Source: Desulfarculaceae bacterium (GTDB lineage: Bacteria > Desulfobacterota > Desulfarculia > Desulfarculales > Desulfarculaceae). Taken from it: DNA of 64,000 nt. The translations under genes were made by a program, and so were the position numbers. Location: contig JAHLKT010000002.1 of assembly GCA_020444545.1 (NCBI GenBank), positions 402,870-466,869 of the forward strand. Direction: 5' to 3'. Positions 1 to 8,818 of this stretch are shown one piece after another. The number at the start of each line of letters is the position of its first letter. Positions within the stretch are counted from its first letter, which is position 1. A model generated the notes under the pieces. That model worked only from the letters and a program-made list of their open reading frames with translations. It was not told where the DNA came from and did not search any database.

Positions 1-93
1 CTTGCCCGCCTTCATGGCCCCGTAGGCCAGCACCGTGCCCATCAAGAGCACGCCCTGGCCGCCGAACCCGGCGATTATGGTGTCAAAATACAT
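1..93 (-). CDS. korC: 2-oxoacid:ferredoxin oxidoreductase, gamma subunit (N-terminal fragment, cut by window edge)
   Basis: Only the first 31 codons are inside the window. The start ATG is at 93-91 and the translation begins MYFDTIIAGFGGQGV. The GFGGQGV motif opens the gamma domain of pyruvate/2-oxoacid:ferredoxin oxidoreductases, which completes the TPP- and FeS-containing complex. It lies 17 bases after the beta-subunit gene on the same strand, so the order ferredoxin-alpha-beta-gamma is that of four-subunit KorDABC/VorDABC enzymes. The substrate (2-oxoglutarate or branched-chain 2-oxoacids) cannot be fixed from this fragment. Confidence 0.9.
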   Translation of the reverse strand, partial: MYFDTIIAGFGGQGVLLMGTVLAYGAMKAGK

Positions 94-110
94 CGCTTAC
101 CCGCTCCCGG

Positions 111-872
111 TCAATTGGCCCGGACGTCTTTGTAAACGCCCAGGGGGAAGTAGTCGGCCATTTCCTTGCCCACCCTGGCGTTGGCCTCTTCGGCGCTCAT
201 CTTCCAGTTGGTGGGGCAGGAGGAGAGGAACTCCACAAAGGAGAAGCCCCAGCCCTTCTGCTGATAGGTGACCGCGCGCTTGAGGGCGGCCTTGGCCTTC
301 TTTAGGTTCTTGATGTTGTCCACCGCCACCCGCGCGGCATAGGCGGTGCCCTCCAGGGTGGAGAGCATCTCGGTCACCCGGATGGGCAGGCCCGCCTCGG
401 CGGCCGAGCGGCCGTAGGGGCTGGTGGTGGTCACCTGGCCTTCCAGGGTGGTGGGGGCCATCTGGCCGCCGGTCATGCCGAACACCGCGTTGTTCACGAA
501 CACCACGGTGATGTTCTCGCCGCGGTTGGCCGCGTGCACGATCTCGGCGGTGCCGATGGCGGCCAGGTCGCCGTCGCCCTGGTAGGTGAACACAAAGCTG
601 TCGGGCATGGCCCGCTTGAGGCCGGTGGCCACGGCGGCGGCGCGCCCGTGCGGGGCTTCCACGATGTCCACGTCAAAGTAGTCGTAGATCAACACCGAAC
701 AGCCCACCGAGGCCGCGCCCAGGGTCTTGCCCCTCAGGCCGAAGTCGTCGATCTGCTCGGCCAAGAGGCGGTGGATCACGCCGTGGTGGCAGCCGGGGCA
801 GTAGTGGTAGGGCACGTCCTTGAGGCAGGAAGGACGGTCGAAGACCTTCTTGAGTTTAGGCTGGGCGCTCAT
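111..872 (-). CDS. korB: 2-oxoacid:ferredoxin oxidoreductase, beta (TPP-binding) subunit
   Basis: The protein has 253 residues. It carries the CPGC motif at residues 25-28 and the TPP/Mg motif GDGD at 99-102, followed by VNN near 126-128 and GMTGGQ near 132, all diagnostic of the beta subunit. It binds thiamine pyrophosphate and, with the alpha subunit, oxidatively decarboxylates a 2-oxoacid to acyl-CoA while reducing ferredoxin. The ATG at 872 overlaps the alpha-subunit stop (ATGA), so translation is coupled. An upstream in-frame start at 977 is rejected because it lies inside the alpha gene and adds 35 unrelated residues. The protein is cytoplasmic. Confidence 0.95.
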   Translation of the reverse strand: MSAQPKLKKVFDRPSCLKDVPYHYCPGCHHGVIHRLLAEQIDDFGLRGKTLGAASVGCSVLIYDYFDVDIVEAPHGRAAAVATGLKRAMPDSFVFTYQGDGDLAAIGTAEIVHAANRGENITVVFVNNAVFGMTGGQMAPTTLEGQVTTTSPYGRSAAEAGLPIRVTEMLSTLEGTAYAARVAVDNIKNLKKAKAALKRAVTYQQKGWGFSFVEFLSSCPTNWKMSAEEANARVGKEMADYFPLGVYKDVRAN

Positions 873-1930
873 TTCAGGCCTCCCTTGCGCCAAATCTTCA
901 TGGCTTCCTTGGCCAGCTCGTCGGGGGTGGGGATGGAGCCCGGAGGCCGCCCGTAGAACTCCACGGGCACCGCGCACTCGGCGGCCAGCTTCACGTCCTC
1001 CACCATCTGGCCGGTGTTGAGCTCCATGACCGCCAGGATCTTGGCCTTGGCCGCGGCCTCTTGCACCGCCTTGTCCGGGAAGGGATACAGGGTGATGGGC
1101 CTAAGCAGGCCGACCTTCTTGCCCTTGTCCCGAAGGATGTCCACGCTGGTTTTCAAAATGCGGCCCACCGAACCGAAGGCCACCAGGATCATCTCGGCGT
1201 CCTCGGCGCGGTAGAACTCGTAGCGCACTTCCTTCTGCATGCTCTTGTACTTCTTGGCCAGCATCCAGTTGTGCACGGTCAGCTCGCCGTCGGCCAGGAA
1301 CAGGCTCTTGAGCAAGCGGGCCGGCCGCCCCTCGGCCCCGGTGAGGGCCCAGTCCTTGGGCTTGGGCTTCTTGCGGTAGGCCTTCAGCTCCACCGGCTCC
1401 TTGATCTGCCCGATCAAGGCGTCGCCCAGGATCATCACCGGGTTGCGGTACTTGTCGGCCAGGTCGAAGGCGTCCATGGTCAGGTCGTAGTTTTCCTGAG
1501 CCGTGGAGGGGGCCAGCACCAAGGTGCGGTAGTCGCCGTGGCCACCGCCCCGGGTGGACTGGAAGTAGTCGCCCTGGGAGGGGTGGATGCCGCCCAGGCC
1601 GGGGCCGGAGCGGCTCATGTTCACGATGACCCCGGGGATCTGCGAACCGGCCAGATAGGAGATGCCTTCCTGCTTCAGGCTGATACCTGGGCTGGAGGAG
1701 GAGGTCATCACCCGCGCGCCGGTGGCTGCCGCGCCCAGCAGCATGTTGATGCTGGCCACTTCGCTCTCGGCCTGCACGAACACGCCGCCGGCCTTGGGCA
1801 GATGGGCGCTCATGTACTCGGGGATGTCGTTCTGGGGGGTGATGGGGTAGCCGAAGTAATAACGGCAGCCCGCTTCGATGGCCCCCATGGCGATGGCTTC
1901 GTTGCCCTTGATCATTACTCGCCGGGCCAT
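869..1930 (-). CDS. korA: 2-oxoacid:ferredoxin oxidoreductase, alpha subunit (KorA/VorB type)
   Basis: The protein has 353 residues, the size of a stand-alone alpha subunit without a fused gamma domain. The motif GYPITPQNDIPEYM near residues 27-40 is the pyrimidine-binding signature of KorA/VorB proteins, and a SSSSPGISLKQEG segment follows. It provides half of the TPP site and the substrate pocket. It starts one base after the ferredoxin gene ends and overlaps korB. Automatic annotation often names this architecture VorB (3-methyl-2-oxobutanoate), but motif reading alone cannot separate KorA from VorB. Confidence 0.93.
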   Translation of the reverse strand: MARRVMIKGNEAIAMGAIEAGCRYYFGYPITPQNDIPEYMSAHLPKAGGVFVQAESEVASINMLLGAAATGARVMTSSSSPGISLKQEGISYLAGSQIPGVIVNMSRSGPGLGGIHPSQGDYFQSTRGGGHGDYRTLVLAPSTAQENYDLTMDAFDLADKYRNPVMILGDALIGQIKEPVELKAYRKKPKPKDWALTGAEGRPARLLKSLFLADGELTVHNWMLAKKYKSMQKEVRYEFYRAEDAEMILVAFGSVGRILKTSVDILRDKGKKVGLLRPITLYPFPDKAVQEAAAKAKILAVMELNTGQMVEDVKLAAECAVPVEFYGRPPGSIPTPDELAKEAMKIWRKGGLK

Positions 1931-1931
1931 G

Positions 1932-2147
1932 TTACTTCTTCTCCTGCTTGTAGACCCTCAGGGCCATGTCCGGGCAGAGCTCAGCGCAGAAGGCGCAGCC
2001 GGTGCATTTGCCGTCGGAGTTGAAGGTCACGTAAGCATAGCCCTGGGCATTGTACTCGTCGCCCAAGGCCAGGTTCTTCTTGGGACAGGCCAGCACGCAG
2101 AGGCCGCATCCCTTGCAGCGCTCGCTGACCACCTCGACCTTTGACAT
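1932..2147 (-). CDS. korD: 2x[4Fe-4S] ferredoxin subunit (KorD/VorD-like)
   Basis: This 71-residue protein has two CxxCxxCxxxCP clusters, Cys 11/14/17/21 and 48/51/54/58, enough for two [4Fe-4S] centres. It is the delta subunit that takes electrons from the TPP radical intermediate and passes them to soluble ferredoxin. It sits between fabD (21-base gap) and korA (1-base gap) and is probably co-transcribed with both. Confidence 0.95.
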   Translation of the reverse strand: MSKVEVVSERCKGCGLCVLACPKKNLALGDEYNAQGYAYVTFNSDGKCTGCAFCAELCPDMALRVYKQEKK

Positions 2148-2168
2148 GGTGATGCTTTCCCCGTGTGG

Positions 2169-3092
2169 CTACAGGGCCCCGGCGATCTTTTCCAGATCGC
2201 CCGGCTCCTGCAGGTTGTGGACCGCGGTCCCAACGGGAGCGGTCTTTTTGATCAAGCCGGCCAGCACGTTCTTGGGGCCGGCCTCGATGAAGGTGTCCAC
2301 GCCTAAGGCCAACAGGGCCTGGATGGTCTGCACCCAGCGCACCGGCGCGGTGAGCTGCTTCATCAATTCTTGTTTGATAACCGCCGGGTCGCTGGTGGGC
2401 TCCCCGGTGGTGTTGGGTACGTGCAAGCAAACGGGCGCGGCGAAGCTAGTCTCGCTCAGAGCGGCGGCCATGTCGCGCCCCGCCTCGGCGATGAGCGGGC
2501 TGTGCCAGGCGCCCGAGACCTTGAGCGGGATGGCCTTGAGGCCGCGCTCCTTGGCCAGGGCCCCGGCTTGGGCCACCGCGTCCTTGGCCCCGGTGATCAC
2601 GGTCTGGGCCGGGGTGTTGAAGTTGGCCGGCTGCACCTCGCCGTCTACCTCTTCGCACAGGGCGGCCACCGCGTCGGGCTCCGCGCCCATAATGGCGGTC
2701 ATGGCTCCTGGGTTGGCCGTGGCGTCGCGGTCCATGAGGCGGCCGCGCAGGCTGATCAGCTTGAGGCAGTCGGCAAAGGAGAGCACCCCTGCGGCTGCCA
2801 GGGCGGCGTATTCGCCCACGCTGTGGCCGGCCACGGCCACGGGCTCGATGCCCGCGCTCTTAAGGCCCTGCCAGCAGCAGAGGTCCACCGCGATGATGGC
2901 CGGCTGGAGATTGACCGTGCGGGTCAGCTCCTCCATGGGCCCCTCGAAACAGAGCTTGGTCAGGGGCAGGCCGCTGGCTTGCTCGGCCAGGGCGAAGAGC
3001 TCCTTGGCTTTGGGGTCGGACTCGCACCAGGCAGAGCCCATGCCCACGTATTGTGAGCCCTGACCCGGGAACACCACCGCGACCTTGGCCAT
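2169..3092 (-). CDS. fabD: Malonyl-CoA:ACP transacylase
   Basis: The protein has 307 residues, normal for FabD. It begins MAKVAVVFPGQGSQ, has the nucleophile motif GHSVGEYA (Ser91) and a later SGAWHSP segment with the catalytic His197. It transfers malonyl from CoA to acyl carrier protein for fatty-acid synthesis in the cytosol. The ATG at 3092 is preferred over an upstream in-frame start because the family N-terminus begins there. It heads the operon with the 2-oxoacid oxidoreductase genes, an unusual partner; no other fab genes lie beside it. Confidence 0.95.
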   Translation of the reverse strand: MAKVAVVFPGQGSQYVGMGSAWCESDPKAKELFALAEQASGLPLTKLCFEGPMEELTRTVNLQPAIIAVDLCCWQGLKSAGIEPVAVAGHSVGEYAALAAAGVLSFADCLKLISLRGRLMDRDATANPGAMTAIMGAEPDAVAALCEEVDGEVQPANFNTPAQTVITGAKDAVAQAGALAKERGLKAIPLKVSGAWHSPLIAEAGRDMAAALSETSFAAPVCLHVPNTTGEPTSDPAVIKQELMKQLTAPVRWVQTIQALLALGVDTFIEAGPKNVLAGLIKKTAPVGTAVHNLQEPGDLEKIAGAL

Positions 3093-3155
3093 CGCAACCT
3101 CCCCGCGCTTAGGCAGAATAACCGCCGGATTCGGCGGCATAAAATACGACCAGTT

Positions 3156-3184
3156 AATCTACCCAATGCGCTGGGGACTGTCAA
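3156..3184 (-). promoter_or_regulatory. Putative sigma70 promoter for fabD-korDABC
   Basis: Read on the minus strand, a perfect -35 TTGACA (3184-3179) is followed by 17 bases and a -10 TAGATT (3161-3156). The start of fabD is 63 bases downstream. The leader contains a small CCGCCG/CGGCGG hairpin at about 3122-3137. Confidence 0.6.
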
Positions 3185-3206
3185 ACCTTTGGGAGGGCGC
3201 GCGAGC

Positions 3207-5567
3207 TCAGGAAGGCAGCGCGCTGCCCGCCCGGGCGGCCAGGGCCGGGGAGTCCAGGTCGATGCCCACGCGCAGCGCCTTTAGCCCCTGCACTCCGGGC
3301 AGGTCCTCCAGGTTGTGGGTCTCCACCTTGGACAAGAGGAAGCCCTCGGATTGCAGGTGCTCGATGTGGCGGCGCATCTCGCGGGCCTCCTCCGCCTGGG
3401 AGTAGACCAGGGCGATCATGCCCGGCTGGGTGAGGCGCTCGCCGCCGGCGATGGTGGCCTTGTCCAGGCGGGAGCGGATGATCTCGTGGCGCACGTCATA
3501 GGCCCCGTCCACGTCGAAGCGCTTCTCATCGTAGCGGAAGCGGATGGACATGGGGCTCTGCTGCACCAGCACCAGATGGGCGGTCTCCAGGGGCACGGCC
3601 AGGCTGTCTTGCAGCTCGCGGGTGTGCCAGGCCAGGCCGCAGGTGATTATGAGCTGCCACAAGCGGAAGTTGGACATGTACAGACGGCTGAAGCGGCCGT
3701 CGGGGTTGAGCGCCGCGCCCAGGTAGATGATGTAGTCCACCCCGTCGGTGCGGTGGCGCTCGTAGTAGTGGGGCAGGGAGGCCTGCATGACCTCCTCCTC
3801 GCGGTCAAGGTAGGAAGCCAGGCGTTCGTTGAGGATCGACACGCTCTGCTCGAAGCGGCGCCGGGCCTGGTACACCGTGCCCAGGCGCGGGTCCACCTCG
3901 CGGCGGTAGGCCTCTATGGCCTGGGCCGCCTCGGGTCCCTGCTCGCCAAGCTCATCGAACACCGACTCCAGCTCGGCCTTGAGGAAGCGGGGCACCCCGG
4001 TCTCGTCGCTGCTGCTCATGCCCGCGGCCAGGCGCTCCCGCCGCCGCTCGATGCGCCCGGCCAGCTCGGCCAGGATGGGCAGGGGATGCGCCCCCCCGGC
4101 CGCCCGCACCACGGCCAGGCCCAGCTCCAGGTGCCGGTCCAGGTCCTGGGCGATGGCCCGGTTGCGCTCGTTGGAAGAGCCCCGGATGTCGCTGGTGGCG
4201 TAGAGCGGGTGCACGTCGTGGAACACGATGGGCTCCATCTCCGCGCCGTCGCCGGAGCGTTGGTCCTCCAGCAGGCGGAAGGCCGCCTGCTTGAAGCGCC
4301 ATTCCACGGAAGGGTGCACCGCCGTGCACTGCTGCTTGATCACGGTCTGGATGCGCTTGTCCAGATCCTCCAGGGAGTTCTGCACCGCCACGGTGAACAG
4401 GGGCTGGAGCTGGGTCATCAGGGCCGCGTCGGTGGGGGTGAACTGGTCCACCCCTGGCAGGCCCACCTCCAGCGAGCCGATGCAGGCGCCTTGGTAGAAC
4501 AGCGGGGCGATCATCAGCGAGCGTATTCCGTGCTCGGCGTACTCGAAGCCCAGCTCCTGCATGCCCGGGTGGGTGGTCACGTCGGGCACCACCACCACCT
4601 GGTCGCTGGCGATGAGCTCCTCGAACAGGGTGCCCTTGAAGTTCTCGATGGGCTCGTGGCGCGAGCCGTTGAACAGGCAGTCGCTCTCGAGCTGGCAGCC
4701 CACGTTGAGCAAGAGCACCTGGTCCTGGTGGATCGCGGCCAGGGAGGCCATCAACTCGGAGCGCCGGAACAGGGTGCGCAGCCGCCCTTGCAGGCGTTCG
4801 AAGCCCGCCTGGGTGACCACGGTCTCCTGGTCGATGAGATCGCGGCTCAGGGCGCTGATGGTTTCGAAGGCGGTGACCTCGGTGGCCTTGAGGGTGGTGA
4901 AGCCCGCCAGGCGGAAACGATCGGGGGGCAGCACCTCGGCCAGCTTGTCGGGCTGGTCGATGTGGCGCTTGATGAACTCGCACTTGGCGTCGTCCAGCTC
5001 GATGGGCTCACCCACCGCCTCCACCTTTACGAAGCGGAAGTCCAGGGAGATGGCGAAGTGGCGCTCCAGGCCGGTGGCCTGGTCGGCCACGATCAGGGCC
5101 AGGGGAAACTCCAGCTTCTGCTCCAGGCCGTAGAACTGGTTCAGGATGAACAGATAGGCCTTGATGGCCCGGCCCGTGACCCAGGTCTCCTGGTCCACAT
5201 TGCGCCGCACCTCCCAGCCCTCGCCGGGGGCCAGGAACAGGTCGCGGTAGGGATCGGAGAAAAGGAACGGGGTGAGCACAAAGGGCACCACCGCGCAAAA
5301 GGCCTCGGTGTCATAGGCCGCGGGCGGGAACAGCAGGCTCATCAGGCGCAGCAAGAGGCTCTGGTGTTCCTCCAGCACCGAAAGGTCGCGGATGTGCCCC
5401 CGCAGCTCGGGGGTGGCGTCCAGGCGGGCCAGGAGGTCGCCGCCCACCGGGTTGTCCGGCCAGCGCCCGCTGTCCAACTTTTCCTGGAGATAGTCGATCA
5501 ACGGCTCCAGGCTGAGCACGCAATCGAAAGGAAACTGCTCCCGCGCCTGGTCGCCGTTGAACATCAC
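3207..5567 (-). CDS. GAF-domain protein of unknown function (786 aa), linked to glgC
   Basis: This long soluble protein has no signal peptide or obvious membrane segment. Residues about 240-405 read as a GAF-type sensor domain: a helix-rich lead-in, then a core with GIRSLMIAPLFYQG and GSLEVG strands. The N-terminal 240 and C-terminal 380 residues match no family I recognise; the C-terminal part is helical and charged. No HATPase, GGDEF, HD, PP2C or DNA-binding motif was seen. The gene abuts the glgC stop: TAG is followed directly by GTG ATG, so either codon may start it. I recall GAF proteins of similar length in other Desulfobacterota and Bacteroidota, but could not check. A role in sensing or controlling glycogen metabolism is inference from position only. 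Confidence 0.75.
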   Translation of the reverse strand: MMFNGDQAREQFPFDCVLSLEPLIDYLQEKLDSGRWPDNPVGGDLLARLDATPELRGHIRDLSVLEEHQSLLLRLMSLLFPPAAYDTEAFCAVVPFVLTPFLFSDPYRDLFLAPGEGWEVRRNVDQETWVTGRAIKAYLFILNQFYGLEQKLEFPLALIVADQATGLERHFAISLDFRFVKVEAVGEPIELDDAKCEFIKRHIDQPDKLAEVLPPDRFRLAGFTTLKATEVTAFETISALSRDLIDQETVVTQAGFERLQGRLRTLFRRSELMASLAAIHQDQVLLLNVGCQLESDCLFNGSRHEPIENFKGTLFEELIASDQVVVVPDVTTHPGMQELGFEYAEHGIRSLMIAPLFYQGACIGSLEVGLPGVDQFTPTDAALMTQLQPLFTVAVQNSLEDLDKRIQTVIKQQCTAVHPSVEWRFKQAAFRLLEDQRSGDGAEMEPIVFHDVHPLYATSDIRGSSNERNRAIAQDLDRHLELGLAVVRAAGGAHPLPILAELAGRIERRRERLAAGMSSSDETGVPRFLKAELESVFDELGEQGPEAAQAIEAYRREVDPRLGTVYQARRRFEQSVSILNERLASYLDREEEVMQASLPHYYERHRTDGVDYIIYLGAALNPDGRFSRLYMSNFRLWQLIITCGLAWHTRELQDSLAVPLETAHLVLVQQSPMSIRFRYDEKRFDVDGAYDVRHEIIRSRLDKATIAGGERLTQPGMIALVYSQAEEAREMRRHIEHLQSEGFLLSKVETHNLEDLPGVQGLKALRVGIDLDSPALAARAGSALPS

Positions 5568-6845
5568 CTAGCCTTTGAAATAGTTGCGCGGCACCACGCA
5601 GATGCCCCGGGGGGTGACCGTGAAGCGCTCGGCGTCGGCCCGGGGGTTGATGCCGATTTCGGTGCCTTCGGGCAGGTGGTTGCCCTTGTCGATGATCGCC
5701 TTCTTGATCTTGCAGCGGCGGCCGATGGTCACGTCGTCCATGATCACGCTCTCGTCCACCTGGCTCCAGGACTGCACCACCACGTTGGGGCTCAAGACCG
5801 AATTGCGCACCAGGGACCCGCTGATGATGCACCCCTGGCCCACCAGGGAGTCCAGGGCGCGCCCCACCCGGCCCTCGTCCTCACGCTCGCTGGCGAAGAC
5901 GAACTTTGCCGGAGGCAGCTGGCGGCGGTAGGTGCGGATGGGCCAGAGCTGGCCGTAGAGGTTGAAGTAGGGGTCCACCCCGCACAGGTCCATGTTGGCG
6001 TTCCAGTAGGCATCCAGGCTGCCTACGTCGCGCCAATAGCCGCTATCGCCCGAGCCTTCTCTAAGCTCGAGGGTGCGGCGGCCCTGCTGGTCGGTGATCC
6101 ACACATAGTCCTTGATGTGGTTCTGGGCCTTGTAGGGATAGGCCATCACCTTGTAGCGGCTCAGCAGCGAGGGGATGATGTCGTGCCCGAAGTCCATGCC
6201 CTCGGTGTCCTTGAGCACATCGATGAGCACGTCGCGGTCGAACAGGTAGATGCCCATGGAGGCCAGGGAGTGCTTTTCGTCGCCGGGGATGCACACCGGG
6301 TCATCCGGCTTCTCGTGGAAGTCGCGGATACTGAAGTCCGGATTCACCTCCACCACGCCGTAGGAGCATGCCGTGGCCCGGTCCACCTCGATCACCGCAA
6401 TGGAGACCTGGGCCCCGGCGGCCTCGTGGGCCCGGCGGAAACGGGCGTAGTCCATTTTGTAGACATGGTCGCCCGAAAGGATCAGGCCGTGGCTCAGGGA
6501 GCGGTCGCGCTCCACCAGATAGGCGTTTTGCCGCACCGAATCGGCGGTGCCTTCGTACCAGCGCTCTCCCGAGCGCATCTGGGGACTCACGATGCGCAAA
6601 TAGTGCCCCAGGTCGAAGGAGAAGATGTTCCAGCCCGCCTCGATGTGGTCCACCATGGACTGGCTCTTGTACTGGGGCAACACCATGATCTTGTAGATGC
6701 CGCTGTTGATGCAGTTGCTCAGGGTGATGTCGATGAGGCGGTAGGCCCCGCCAAAGGGCACGGCGGGCTTGGAGCGGTCCCGGGTGAGGGGAGAGAGCCG
6801 TTCGCCCTTGCCGCCGGCCATGATGATGGCCAAGGTGTCTTTCAT
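5568..6845 (-). CDS. glgC: Glucose-1-phosphate adenylyltransferase (ADP-glucose pyrophosphorylase)
   Basis: The protein has 425 residues. The N-terminal nucleotidyltransferase domain opens with the signature AGGKGERLSPLT (residues 10-21) followed by RSKPAVPFGG. The C-terminal third has the hexapeptide left-handed beta-helix pattern. It makes ADP-glucose from glucose-1-phosphate and ATP, the committed step of glycogen synthesis. The ATG at 6845 shares one base with the stop of the upstream permease gene (TGATG). No glgA, glgB or glgP is nearby. Confidence 0.95.
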   Translation of the reverse strand: MKDTLAIIMAGGKGERLSPLTRDRSKPAVPFGGAYRLIDITLSNCINSGIYKIMVLPQYKSQSMVDHIEAGWNIFSFDLGHYLRIVSPQMRSGERWYEGTADSVRQNAYLVERDRSLSHGLILSGDHVYKMDYARFRRAHEAAGAQVSIAVIEVDRATACSYGVVEVNPDFSIRDFHEKPDDPVCIPGDEKHSLASMGIYLFDRDVLIDVLKDTEGMDFGHDIIPSLLSRYKVMAYPYKAQNHIKDYVWITDQQGRRTLELREGSGDSGYWRDVGSLDAYWNANMDLCGVDPYFNLYGQLWPIRTYRRQLPPAKFVFASEREDEGRVGRALDSLVGQGCIISGSLVRNSVLSPNVVVQSWSQVDESVIMDDVTIGRRCKIKKAIIDKGNHLPEGTEIGINPRADAERFTVTPRGICVVPRNYFKG

Positions 6846-7987
6846 CAACCTTGCTCCACTTGGTTTTCGGCCACGGCCGGTGGGGCCGGGTCGGGGCAAT
6901 TTTCTTCTTCATGGTTTACGAAGTGCAGGCGGTAGACCTCCAGCAGCGACAAGAGCAGGGCCAGGACCATGGGCCCCAGCACCAGCCCGATCACCCCGAA
7001 GAGAAGCAGGCCGCCCAACACCGCGAAGAACACCAGCAGCGGGTGCAGCCCGCCCAGGCCGCCGATGAGCTTGGGCCGGAGGAAGTTGTCCGATACCAGG
7101 GCCGCGATGAGGCACCAGACCATCATGCCGATGGCCGGGCCGGTGTGGCCCACCAGGAGCAGGTATAGCCCACCGGGCACCCACACCACCGCTGTGCCCA
7201 CGATGGGCACCACCGAGGAGAAGACCATCAGGGTGCCCCAGAAGGGGCTGTTGGGCACCCCGAAGATCCAGAAGCCCATGCCGCCCAAAAAGCCCTGCAA
7301 CAGGGCCAGCACCACCGTGCCGGTCAGGGTGGCCCGCATGGTGGTGAGCACCTCGTCCTTGATCTTGTTGTTCAGGCTCACGGGCATGGGGCTCAGGGCC
7401 AGCAGGCGGTCCACCGCGTGGCGGCCGTCGATGAGCAGATAAAAGGCCACGATGAGCATCAGGAAGAAGTCGATGACCAGGTTGGTGACGCCCTTCAACA
7501 GGCCGGCCAGGTTGGCGTAGAGGAAATTGCTGATGCGCCCCAGGAACTCACCCAGCTGGGTGAGCAGGTCGGTTTTTTCCAGGTGCAGGATGTCTTGCAA
7601 ACGCTCCAATATTGGCTTGAACAGGCCCAGGCCCTGCTGCACCGTCTTTTGCAGCTCCCCGCTCTTGAGCATCTGGTTCACCGTGTCGGCCAGGTCCAGG
7701 GCCTGGGCGGTGATCACCCCCAGGATGAAGTACAGGGGCAGCACGATGATGATGGCGAACAGCAGCACCGAGATGGCCGCGCCCAGGGCCTGGCGCTTGC
7801 GCCCCACCACCCGGAGCACCACCTGGTGAATGGGCCAGCCCATGACCGCCACCACCACGGCCAGGAAGATGGGCATGAGGAAGGGCCGCACCAGCAGATA
7901 GGCCAGGTAGAGGATGAGCAGGGTGCAGATGCCGAAAAACCACCGGCTGGTGGCCGTGGCGAAATATGGGGGGGGAATCGGGGCCAT
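6845..7987 (-). CDS. AI-2E family transporter (YdiK/TqsA-like permease)
   Basis: This 380-residue integral membrane protein has about eight hydrophobic segments. The first pair lies at about residues 15-50, followed by a soluble amphipathic insert near 100-150 and a hydrophobic C-terminal half, the layout of the AI-2E/PerM family. Family members export autoinducer-2 or act as Na+/H+ antiporters, so the substrate here is unknown. It starts 3 bases after the amidase gene ends and overlaps glgC, so it belongs to the same transcript. Confidence 0.88.
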   Translation of the reverse strand: MAPIPPPYFATATSRWFFGICTLLILYLAYLLVRPFLMPIFLAVVVAVMGWPIHQVVLRVVGRKRQALGAAISVLLFAIIIVLPLYFILGVITAQALDLADTVNQMLKSGELQKTVQQGLGLFKPILERLQDILHLEKTDLLTQLGEFLGRISNFLYANLAGLLKGVTNLVIDFFLMLIVAFYLLIDGRHAVDRLLALSPMPVSLNNKIKDEVLTTMRATLTGTVVLALLQGFLGGMGFWIFGVPNSPFWGTLMVFSSVVPIVGTAVVWVPGGLYLLLVGHTGPAIGMMVWCLIAALVSDNFLRPKLIGGLGGLHPLLVFFAVLGGLLLFGVIGLVLGPMVLALLLSLLEVYRLHFVNHEEENCPDPAPPAVAENQVEQG

Positions 7988-7990
7988 GTC

Positions 7991-8812
7991 TCACCTGCCG
8001 CGCCAGGCCCGGGGAAGCATCCGGGAATGGCTTGTGGAATCCAGCTTGCGCCGGGCGCGCTCCACGCCCCGGGCGTCCACCTTGGCCAAAGCCACTCCGG
8101 GCTCCGGCCCGCATTGAGCCAGGATGCCGCCCCAGGGGTCCACGATCATGGCCTGGCCCCAGGAGCGCCGCCGGCCGCCGTGCTCGCCCACCTGGGCCGC
8201 GGCCAGCACGTAGCAGGAGTTCTCCACCGCCCGGGCGCGGGCCAATATTTCCCAGTGCACCTTGCCCGTGGCGTAAGTAAAGGCCGCCGGCGCGGAGAGG
8301 ATGGCGGCACCCCGCAGGCGCAGGCGGCGGTACAATTCGGGAAAGCGCAAGTCATAGCAAATGCTTAGACCCACCAAACCCGCCGGGGTCTCCACGGTGA
8401 CCAGGCGGCGGCCGTTTTTCACGAAACGGGACTCTTCCCAGGCGGCCTGGCCGGGCAGGGCCAAGTCGAACATGTGCACCTTATCATAAAAGGCCACCAG
8501 CTCGCCCGAGGGGCCCAGCACGGGGCAGGTGTTGTAAGCGCGCGCCGGGTCGGAGCTTTTGCGGGCGAATGAGCCGCCGATGATCCACAGGCCTAGTTCT
8601 TGGGCCTGTTGCGACAGGAATTTCACGGTGGGGCCCTTCAAGGGCTCGGCCACCGCGGGCATCTTCTCCATGGCCGCCAGAAAAGAAAAATGCTCGGGCA
8701 ACACGGCCATCTTGGCCCCTTGGGCCTTGGCCGATGCCAAAAGAGCGGCCGCCTGCTCCAAATTAGCCTGGCGCCGCTCGGTGCTGGTCATCTGGATCAC
8801 CGCGCAAAGCAT
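7991..8812 (-). CDS. Carbon-nitrogen hydrolase (nitrilase superfamily, Nit1/Nit2-like amidase)
   Basis: The protein has 273 residues. The Glu-Lys-Cys triad of the nitrilase superfamily is visible: E40 in LPEHF, K111 in YDKVHMFD and C152 in SICYDLRFPELYR. The last motif resembles the Nit1/NitFhit and deaminated-glutathione amidase branch, so hydrolysis of a deaminated glutathione-like damage product is the best guess. It is the first gene of a minus-strand operon with the AI-2E permease, glgC and the GAF protein. Its ATG lies only 6 bases from a perfect TATAAT, implying a leaderless mRNA. Confidence 0.9.
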   Translation of the reverse strand: MLCAVIQMTSTERRQANLEQAAALLASAKAQGAKMAVLPEHFSFLAAMEKMPAVAEPLKGPTVKFLSQQAQELGLWIIGGSFARKSSDPARAYNTCPVLGPSGELVAFYDKVHMFDLALPGQAAWEESRFVKNGRRLVTVETPAGLVGLSICYDLRFPELYRRLRLRGAAILSAPAAFTYATGKVHWEILARARAVENSCYVLAAAQVGEHGGRRRSWGQAMIVDPWGGILAQCGPEPGVALAKVDARGVERARRKLDSTSHSRMLPRAWRGR

Positions 8813-8818
8813 GGGGCC

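Noticed and set aside
3315-6935. 1206-codon open frame on the plus strand opposite the GAF protein and glgC
   Set aside because: It is antisense to two well-supported genes, is rich in His/Gly/Leu/Val repeats typical of reversed high-GC codons, and matches no family.
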